Origin: Bombus terrestris
Taxonomy: Eukaryota; Arthropoda; Insecta; Hymenoptera; Apidae
Reading direction: 5' to 3'
DNA length: 64,000 bases
NCBI RefSeq assembly: GCF_910591885.1
Contig: NW_025963548.1
Location: forward strand, 2,285,501 to 2,349,500
Part shown: positions 56,201 to 64,000 of the stretch, piece after piece
Layout of the letters: every line of letters begins with the position of its first letter
Numbering within the stretch: position 1 is the stretch's first letter
Translations under genes and position numbers: made by a program
Notes under the pieces: model-generated
Database searches by the model: none
The model's input: only the letters and a program-made list of their open reading frames with translations
What the model was told of the DNA's origin: nothing

Positions 56201-57373
56201 ACCGCTGATACATACGGCGGACAGAATTTGGGTCGTACTCTTAACGCAAGTGTTCCCAATTCCTCGCATTACAACTATCTCGGTCGTTCTCTTGCCGGAG
56301 AATTTTGAGGCTACAGATTCTTTAATTAATGAGCATTCAGCTCCGGAATCAAAGCAAAACAGGAACGACTCACCCTGGTGACTTAATTTACCGGTCGGGG
56401 CCTCCACCACGCAGAAGTTAACCTGGCGCTCCTCTCTCGTAGCGGGGTTTCCTCTACGTAAGGTCGGGCAGTTGGGCGCGATGTGGCCCTCCTCGTTACA
56501 CCTGTAGCAGGACACCTTCGAAGACGTGACAGCCCGGTTTTCCCCTGGTTTTCGATTGCGTTTCTCCGCCTCCAGTCTTGTCCTCTCGCGGCACTCAGAT
56601 GCTTTATGTCCGTGTCTACCGCAGTGGTAGCACTTGTATCGGGAGTCAGAAGACTTATGCCGTTTAGCTTCGGGACCCGCGGAGGAGTTGCTTACTGAAG
56701 ACGCCGGCCTCTTCACAGAATCGGAGAGCGCTGTCATTTCGCCTGTGAGCTGGTCCTCGGTCTTGATATCGTTTGTGAGTGCTATCCGTAGGACGCGCTG
56801 GTCCTGTGAGCCTATATGGAGGAGCACGGCAGCGTTGACTATCTCGTCCTTGGTGCACCTTTCCCACCTCGCCATCAGGAAGGAACGTAAACGGCTGCTG
56901 TAGTCTCCCAGGGTTTCACCCTCCAGTCGTGTTTGATTTTTTATCTTCCATAGCGCCGTGGCAGCTGTTTCTTTCCCACCAAAGCGTGTAAGGAAACGGT
57001 CTTTAAACTTTGGCCAAGAGGAAATTTGAGTAGCAGGTATCTGTGTAAGCCACTGTGCTGCCGAACTTTCCAGAGCAGCACTCAAGGCACAAAGTAGCGC
57101 ACCGCCATGCAAAGGTTTTTCTTCCATGATCACGTCAACAGTCGCACACCATGCGGCTGGGTCGGAGCCCAAGCTTCCGGGGTTAAAACGTGGTAGCGAA
57201 AATTTTTCAAGTGCCACCCCATCCTTCTTTGTTAGTGTATGAAATACGTCACGCATGAAATCCATTTGCTGTTTCATCGTTGCTAACAGGTCCTTGTATC
57301 CCACTTCTGATGTCGGATTAGAGTCAGGATTAAGAAGATGGGCGTTTGATGGATTTTCATTAGAATTAGCCAT
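53293..57373 (-). pseudogene. Gypsy-C gag-pol polyprotein with two frame breaks
   Basis: It starts at ATG 57371-57373 (MANSNENPSN). The first 751 codons carry a capsid-like region, two CCHC knuckles (residues 248-261, CYHCGRHGHKASEC; 289-302, CYRCNEEGHIAPNC), protease FDSGAE (341-346), and RT with VVYLDDVLII (YLDD 653-656). A one-base loss near 55143 ends this frame. RNase H (HTDASSEGFGAIL) and integrase (HLGWDKTLEKLYEYYWF zinc finger, HMDITG, ADQGRCF, SRANGQVERVM) follow in the frame 53505-55124. A second shift near 53515 leads to the C-terminal LDPKFRGPFVIADV segment, ending at 53293. The integrase signature resembles Mdg3/CsRn1-like lineages; this is a tentative placement. It is unrelated at family level to Gypsy-A and -B. 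Confidence 0.88.
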
Positions 57374-58249
57374 TGTTGTGATACAACGGAGAGTTTATTA
57401 GCACAGGCTTATTAACAAGATTAAGCACTCGTAGCACTAGTGATAATGACCTTAGGTTCGAAACGAATCCGCGGTCACGGGATGGTAAACGTATGTTCTC
57501 GCACAGTTCAAGTCTAACTCTCTCTGTTAACTAGATGTATGGTATTCACTGGTTGTAAGGCGGCACTGTCATTCGTCGATGAGGTCGTACCAAAGAATGC
57601 CTCTCCGTCTCGACGATGTCGTCGAGGAAAACTATATTGGGTGGGTCTAAGGATATGAGATCCTCGGATTCGTCAAAGAAAGCTTTCGTTCCAAAGGAGA
57701 GGGAAATTAGCGCTATTGCTAATTGGTCGATCTCCATATCGGCATTTTGAAAGAGATGCTGGCCGCCCTTGAGGGGAGGTTGTTGACGGGGGGCAACGCT
57801 CGTGGAGGATAGGTTTCTCCTATCTTCCCGTAGTTGCAACAAAGTCTATTTGACGGACTTCGCTTGACTGAATCTTAAGATCTATAGCGGGTCCTCACGT
57901 TAGCTAAACATACGCCGCAAAGGCATGCCGACACCCGGCGATCATCTTACTCGGAGGACAAAATCTGCGTGTGGCGGGCCGCGGGATAGAAACTATTGAA
58001 GTATTTACTGCCACGTGTCGCTACGACTATTTCTTTTAAGGAGAGGAATAGAGTTACTCTGTGCCTTTGTCAGATAAAACGTTCATCCCTTTGACCGCGG
58101 CTACGTTCGGCGACTGATTGTCGCCTCGAGCCCAAGCTCATGATCATAAATCTCGAACAATCGGAGCGGCATTTGTTTAATCTAAGTTACAGAGTTGCGG
58201 TGTTCCCGCGAATCCAAGGAGGAGCTCCGGCGTTCTTTCATCTCCGACA
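57374..58249 (-). repeat. Gypsy-C 5' LTR
   Basis: About 876 bp between the gag start and a TA-repeat, starting TGTTGTGATACAACGG and ending TCTCCGACA on the plus strand. Pieces of this LTR family recur at 19434-20150, 44760-44857, 51049-52713 and 62877-63240. Confidence 0.75.
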
Positions 58250-58681
58250 TATATATATATATATGTTTGAGATGGATGTCCTTCGACGTAGCCGGTCGTC
58301 GTATAATCCCACTGTATCTTTCCGCGTGTATGCGATTCGTGTCTGTTCGACGCGGGGAGTTTTGACTGGCCCTCCACGGGGCGCTCTCCACCACTCCTTG
58401 GTTACCCAGGTAGCCCGCACGATGGCGCTTCGGTCGCGCGACCCAAGATGACCCCCGCTCTGCCCCTGACCACACTTTTCACACACAGCACTTTCAATCG
58501 TTTCTCTCGCTTTTATAACAGCGAGCTCACCTATCTCTTGCGTTCCCACTCATTCCGGAGCACTAGAAACTTCATTTTCGTGCACTTTCCGCCCGAATTC
58601 TTTGATATACCCAGCTATTTCGGTTATGCCTACGGAGCGACGTGCACGTGTCCGTTCTGCTTGCCGCCATCATTTGAACTA
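58250..58681. other. Unassigned spacer with a TA microsatellite
   Basis: 58250-58264 is a short (TA)n run at the LTR edge. The remainder is moderately GC-rich, with open frames on both strands that overlap each other and show no domain. I see no feature. Confidence 0.5.
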
Positions 58682-58926
58682 ATGGTACAACTTGGAATCA
58701 GGATGAAAACGAATTCTGTTATCCCGTTGACCGCGGCTTTGTTATTGAACCCAGGATCATTGTCATTAGCTTCTCGAGTACCTAATTATCACGACTACTT
58801 GTCAAATTATATATCAATCAAATTTATACTAGTAAATATCTGCTCTATTGCATAACTTCAACGTCTAAACCAAATGAAGATTCGTTTCGCGCCTCTAACT
58901 CTAATCATAATGTGAACCCGATGTAA
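58682..58926 (+). other. Copy of the F-box upstream block
   Basis: Nearly identical to 20244-20486, with a few-base insertion (TTATATATCAATC versus TTATAACAATC) that changes the reading frame. This argues against a conserved protein here. Confidence 0.55.
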
Positions 58927-59015
58927 GTGAAAATACATGCACATACCATCGATTCTGCCTCACCAGCACTCTCACCCGGAACCGGAACTCGCAGTGCACC
59001 GTGACGAACAGCACA

Positions 59016-59050
59016 TATATAAGCTTCCACTCTTAGCCAGACCGTCAGTC
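59016..59050 (+). promoter_or_regulatory. Core promoter of F-box copy 3
   Basis: TATATAAG at 59016-59023 and TCAGTC at 59045-59050, 31 bp apart; identical to copy 1 through the initiator. Confidence 0.75.
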
Positions 59051-59075
59051 GTGCACGCGCAACAGTAGAAGCAAC

Positions 59076-59513
59076 ATGGAGTTTTCTAGATCTCTACTAC
59101 GCGTCGTTGGTTTGTTCGTGCCAAGTAAGGTAGATATCATTTCCGAACTACCACTGGAGGTTTCGCACTTGATACTTCGAAAATTGGATCCCTCGTCCCT
59201 GCAGAGCGCCGCGCTTGTCTCGCGCAAATGGTTCAACGTATGTAGATCCGACAAGCGTCTACGGCGGAAAGTGAGACGTCACATGCGACATACGAGAAAG
59301 CGGGTCAAGATGCAATTTCTCGGACCTGCAGCCGCTAAAGCTACCAACCAAGAATCAAGAAGTAGAGGACGTTGTGAGGGCAACCTAAGGCACGAAATAA
59401 GTTTATCCGCTGCTCGTACGGCGGTCGTCGTTGGAAGGTTACGCGGTCCTCCGAAAATTTCGATGCGAGATCGCCCCATCGATGTTGGACCAATAAAATG
59501 TATTAGACTCTAA
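59076..59513 (+). CDS. Small F-box protein, copy 3
   Basis: The 145-codon intact frame differs from copy 1 (20636-21073) at six bases by eye. Five change the residue (F4S, C to R after the F-box, E to G, G to C, R to P) and one is silent. The F-box itself is unchanged (ISELPLEVSHLILRKLDPSS; LVSRKWFNVC), as is the IKCIRL end. Promoter, 29-nt leader and poly(A) signal are intact. It lies downstream of the Gypsy-C LTR and upstream of a satellite array, the same setting as copy 1. The likely role is an SCF-type Skp1-binding adaptor; the substrate is unknown. Confidence 0.75.
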   Translation: MEFSRSLLRVVGLFVPSKVDIISELPLEVSHLILRKLDPSSLQSAALVSRKWFNVCRSDKRLRRKVRRHMRHTRKRVKMQFLGPAAAKATNQESRSRGRCEGNLRHEISLSAARTAVVVGRLRGPPKISMRDRPIDVGPIKCIRL

Positions 59514-59601
59514 CTCGCGTAAGTACCTTAATTTGACTGCTTGCTCTTGCGAGAACTTGAAACGGTCTTGTCCGGATTCAGAACTGTAGCGTGAAGCTTG
59601 A

Positions 59602-59607
59602 AATAAA
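59602..59607 (+). terminator. Poly(A) signal of F-box copy 3
   Basis: AATAAA, same position relative to the stop codon as in copy 1. Confidence 0.6.
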
Positions 59608-59689
59608 ATGGTTTTACTGAGACGGCAATGTGTTTCAGTCACGCTAATACTATCGGTATCGTAACAGGCCCATTATTGAATATTAAATA

Positions 59690-61665
59690 AAACGTATCAC
59701 CGCTGCGATTGGAGATTTGCCGTCAATTAGATGCGAGATATACTCCTCATTGCCTGCCAAATACAGCTCACATCAGCTGGCTCGTGCTATTATATCATCT
59801 CTGGTCCTCGACATATCAAGCGTAATTGCAGTTTTACAAATTAAGGTTAACATATTCAAATGAATGTATCTCCGATTCTGTTGCACATATGGCGACAAAG
59901 CGATGCCCGTTGCATTACACATCCGATGTCATGTGCACCGCACATCTGCTTGTTTGTACCATGTCAACTCTGGTCTCTGTCAAACCTAGCGAAATTGCTG
60001 CTTTACATATTCATGATTAATTATTCAAATCACCGTATCGCCGTTTGCATTGCAGATATGCCGACAATTCGATGCGCGATATACGCCACTTTTGCCGCCA
60101 AACACAATGCATATTATATGGTTTGAGTAACGTAACGTGTGGGCGCAGCCAAACTCAGCGTATTTGCAATTATGCATTTTCAGGCGAAATATTCAAATGT
60201 TACATATTCAAATGAACGTATCTCGGTTTCTATGTCGCCTATTCGATGCGCAGAATACTCCACATATGATGCCAAATCAGCCGGTCTGTGCTATGTCAAC
60301 TCTGGACCTTGTAAAATCCAGCGTAATTGTAGTTTTTGTTGTTAATGCTTAAATATTGCATTCAAAGCTTCGCCGCTCCTTTTGCACATATGTCGACAAT
60401 TCCATACGCCTTGTACTCCGCATTTGCTGTAGTTACATTGCCCATCAGCTCGCTTGCGCTGCGTAAACTCTGGTCCCTGCAAAATCCAGCCCAAATGCAA
60501 TTTTGTATGTTCAGGCTTAAATATTCAAAACAACGTGACTCCGATTCCATAGCACATATGTCGACAATACGATGCGCGCTATATTCCACATTGACTGCCA
60601 TACGCAGAGCGCTTCATCTGGTTTAAGCCGTGTTAAATCCGGACCGAGTCAAATCCACCGTATTTGTAGTTTTGCGTATTCAAGCCTAGTTATTCAAGTG
60701 AAAGTACCTCCGTATCCATTGTTGGTACGTCGACAATAGGATGTACGTAGTACTGCATATTTGCTGCCAAATACAGCACACATCATCCCGTTTGCACACT
60801 GTCAAGACTGGACTCGGAGAAATCCAGCGTGATTGCAGTTTTGGATATTAATGCTTACATATTCGAATGAAGGTGTCTCCGCTTGTTTTGCAGAAACATT
60901 GGCCATACGATGCGCGTTATATTCCACATCTGATGCCAAGTACAGTGCACATCATACGGTTTACGCTATGTAAAATCTGGACAAAGCCAGATCCAGCGTA
61001 GTTGCAGTTTCGTATATTCAGGATTAAGTATTCAAACCGACGTATCTCCGATTCTATGGCACATATGGCTACAATTAGAGGCTCGTTATACTCCAAATTT
61101 GCTGCCAAACACAGTGCACGTTATCCCGTTTGATGCATGTAAAATCGGGACCCAGCCGAACCCTGCGTATTTGCAGTTTTGCATATTCAGTATTAAATAT
61201 TCGAATCAACGAATCTCCGATTCTATGGCACACTTACAGACAATTCGGTGCGCGTTATATTTCACATCTGATGTCATATACAGCGCACATCATTAGGTTA
61301 GCGTTTTGTTCACCCTTGTCCATGTCAAATACACCATAATTGCAGTTTAGCATATTCGTGCTTGAATATCGAAAGCAACGTATCTTCGTTTCTAGGGCAG
61401 ATATGACGACAATTAGGTGAGCGTTATGCTCCTGATTTTCTGGTGAGCACAGAGCACATTTTCCGATTCTATCCTCTCTTCTGTCTTATGTCTTCTCTGG
61501 TCACTGACAGATTCAGCGTAATTTCTGTTTTGCATATTCATGCCTAAATGTTCAAACCAACGTATCAGCGCTGCTATTGGATACATGTCGCAAATGCGAT
61601 GCGCGCTATACTCCACAATTACAGCCAAATACAGTACTTATCCGGTTTGCGCTATGTCGACTGTA
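59690..61665 (+). repeat. Satellite array downstream of F-box copy 3, about 12 monomers
   Basis: The first part matches 21240-21720, then the order jumps near 60170-60340 to monomers matching about 25240-25640, and from about 60920 to monomers matching 15640-16385. Compared with the left arm, most of the 22-monomer array is missing. Confidence 0.88.
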
Positions 61666-62690
61666 TTTTCGAGCTATCGCGGGGAGACGCGGTCGTTTGA
61701 ATACGCGTGAATGGGAGTCGCAAATTCCCGTTACGATTGGAATAATCGACACCACGAATAGTTCGATCCCCGTATTTCGCTTAGGATAATAGGTGTAGTC
61801 GTTGTGGTATAACACTGGGAGTCACAAAGTCATAAAAAATATATGCATTTCCAACGATTTATACAATCACACTGAGTAAGAACGCCGTTGCTTAAGATAC
61901 AGATAACGAAGAGAAGGATTATTCTTAGATGAGAATGTTAGCTATAGGAGCTCTAGGTCCGTGAGAGCTGTAGGAGCTGTCGGACTTCTGCATACTGTGA
62001 GAGAAATAGGAGGCTCTTAGGGATATTGGAACGGTGAGAGTTGTAGGGATTGCTGGAACTTTAGTCACCGTGAGAGACGATGGAACTCTGAGAAATATCG
62101 GAACGGTGAGAGTTATAGGGATTGCAGGAACTCTAGTCACAGTGAGAGATGATGAAACTCTAAAGTTTATTCTGATGTGAGTACGAAGCTCGGTATGGTT
62201 GTGACCTTTGAACGAAGAACGCGGATTCGTTGCTTACATTGTTAGTCAGGAAAGTGAGGGTAATGATCCGCAATGCCGATTGGTTACGACTGATGTTAGG
62301 AAGGAAGAGAGGAGGAAGAAGCCTCCTACCAACGTGGGTCCTAGGCGACAGTGTTTATGGGAAAACTCAGATTTTCCGTTAAGTAGATGTCCGCTTTTTC
62401 GTTAGGCCACTACCCGCTTTCTCCGTAATTATTAAGAGCGCGTAATAAACCCAAGGACCTTTCTAAAAACCGACCGACAACACTTCTAGAATTAGAAAGT
62501 CTTTTCGGACAAACAGATTGACTTAGACCATATGTGCGAACAATGCAGTTAGGATTTCATCTTTATGGTGGGTCCTTGGGCCTATGGAGGATTCGAAGGA
62601 TGGCACGTGGACCGTTGGCTGTCAAGCCGCGCGGGATTGAGTGCAGATGTGTTGCGCGGCAGAACATCGACTCTAGTCTCTGTTATATGC
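61666..62690 (+). repeat. Non-satellite block with expanded GTGAGAG minisatellite, copy of 16386-17335
   Basis: A close direct copy of the left block. The minisatellite (about 61925-62165) has one extra ~72-bp unit compared with 16660-16800 (GGAACGGTGAGAGTTGTAGG followed by GGAACGGTGAGAGTTATAGG). No gene is seen. Confidence 0.75.
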
Positions 62691-62868
62691 AGTGTAATTG
62701 TTGTTTTGCAGATTCAGACTCAAATATTCAACTCCACGTATCTCCTTTGCTGTTGCTGATATGTCGACAATTCGATGTGCCTGGTACTCCACATTTCTTG
62801 CCAAATACATCGTTTACCAGCCAGTTTGCGCTATATCCAGACTGGTCCCAGACAGGTCAAGCATAAGT
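62691..62868 (+). repeat. Satellite fragment, one monomer
   Basis: Matches 17340-17515 and the end of 18885-19428. Confidence 0.75.
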
Positions 62869-62876
62869 ATAAATCG

Positions 62877-63240
62877 GAGATGAAAGAACACGGGAACCTT
62901 CCGTTTGGAATTTTGGGAAAATCCCGTAACATTGTAATCTAGATTCTACCATAGCTGTAATTCAACAATTGTAGCTATCCAGTCCGATTGTAATTGTTCG
63001 AAACTTGTGATACTGCAATTGGCCTCGAGGCGACAACCAGTCACCGAACGTAGCCGCGGTCAAGGGATGAACGTTCTGTCTAATAAAGGCATGGTGTAAT
63101 TCTATAGCTGTCCTTAAATGAAATAATCGTAGCGGCACGTGACAGTAAACATTCCAACGGTTTCTGTCCCGTTTCTCGCCACACGCAGACTCTATCCGTC
63201 GGATAAGATGATTGCCAGATGTCAACGCATCTCAACAGTA
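62877..63240 (-). repeat. Truncated Gypsy-C-family LTR
   Basis: Matches 19434-19795 closely, including the flanking AAGCATAAGTATAA satellite edge, so it is the same insertion in the other copy of the block. It is cut at CAACAGTACATG, where copia sequence begins. Confidence 0.75.
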
Positions 63241-64000
63241 CATGTTTATATTCAATGTATTTCTTTTGGCTTAATCTTATTTCATTTTTGAAATAATCAT
63301 AGTCTATATTTATTCCAAGATATTCTTTGACCTCATCTAAATCTTTCATTTCGAATCTATTAGTTAATAAATTCTTTACCCTTTGTATCTTCCTTTTATT
63401 TTTACTACAAATTAGCAAATCGTCTACATACATTAGCAAATAAACAACATTTTCTCCCTCTCCATGTGTATATAGGCACAACTCTATGTTATTCTTCTTA
63501 AAACCTAATCTCGTCACATACTTATCAAGACACTCATACCACTCCCTTCGACTTTCCTTTAACCCATAAAGCGCTTTCGATAGTTTACAAACTCTATTCG
63601 TTCCGTCCGCATATCCGTTTGGTTGATTTACATATACCTCCGAGGTTACTTCACCATTTAAAAAAGCAGTTTCTACATTCATTTGCTCAATAATTAATCC
63701 ATATTGACAACAATATGATAGCAATATCTTAAAGGTCTCATTACTCGCTACTGGGGAGTATATGTCATCGGCTACGTTTCTGTGTTGGAATCCTCTTACC
63801 ACTAATCTAACCTTATACCTGTCATCTGATTTTCTCGTGTAAACCCATTTTACATCTAATACGTCTTTGCCTTTTACCCTTTCTACCAATTTCCAAGTTT
63901 TATTCTTATAAAGACATTCTATTTCCTTATTCATAGCTTGTTTCCAATCTTCACTATCTTCACAACAAATCGCCTCCTCAAATGTACAAGGGATATCTAC
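63241..64000 (-). pseudogene. Copia-4: partial RT of a truncated Ty1/copia element, running off the right edge
   Basis: The open frame on the minus strand reads RT: WVYTRKSDDRYKVRLVVRGF, QMNVETAFLNGEV, LSKALYGLKES, MYVDDLLICSKN, and EYLGINIDYDYF. It matches Copia-2 closely and keeps residues after EVKE that Copia-2 has lost. In the first catalytic box the Asp of QMDVETAFL is Asn, so a metal ligand is missing and the enzyme is probably inactive. The 3' end of the element (RNase H, LTR) is absent: at 63240 the sequence jumps into a gypsy LTR. The 5' part lies beyond the window. Confidence 0.85.

Overview
This window is repeat-dense heterochromatin of an animal genome, most likely an insect. The evidence is a set of Ty3/gypsy elements, one with a baculovirus-F-type envelope gene of the kind seen in insect errantiviruses, several Ty1/copia elements, a ~168-bp satellite, and an arthropod-style TATA plus TCAGT initiator. 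An ant or other hymenopteran is my guess; the sequence does not prove it. I see no bacterial genes, tRNA, rRNA or CRISPR. Almost everything is mobile DNA or satellite. The non-transposon coding sequences are a small intronless F-box gene in three copies and a broken, intronless copy of the mRNA cap methyltransferase CMTR1.

Layout. 1-6146: young minus-strand gypsy element (Gypsy-A, no envelope), whose 3' LTR is followed by a second gag, so it is an LTR-sharing tandem running off the left edge. 6147-15571: minus-strand Copia-1, split by a complete errantivirus-like element (Gypsy-B, 6955-14334, LTRs 377 bp each, target duplication CTAT). 15572-25920: satellite arrays with a solo copia LTR, a solo gypsy LTR and F-box copy 1 (20636-21073). 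25921-28369: unassigned, with a GC-rich patch. 28370-30872: CMTR1 pseudogene. 30873-35362: plus-strand Copia-2. 35363-45569: inverted counterpart of the left satellite/F-box block (F-box copy 2, broken start), carrying a decayed 5'-truncated gypsy (Gypsy-D). 45570-50696: decayed Copia-3. 50697-58249: Gypsy-C with rearranged LTRs. 58250-62868: a third, direct copy of the F-box/satellite block (F-box copy 3). 62877-64000: gypsy LTR joined to a truncated Copia-4 that runs off the right edge.

Two structural stories stand out. First, an F-box gene with a conserved core promoter (TATA and initiator exactly 31 bp apart in all three copies) and poly(A) signal is being amplified together with a satellite. 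Second, about 7 kb on the left (18.4-25.4 kb) is repeated in inverted orientation on the right (35.4-45.9 kb). The 5' flank of Copia-1 and the 3' flank of Copia-2 carry the same 5-bp target duplication (ATTCC) at the same satellite position, as expected if recombination between oppositely oriented copia copies inverted the DNA between them. All family calls come from reading motifs by eye; no database search was run.
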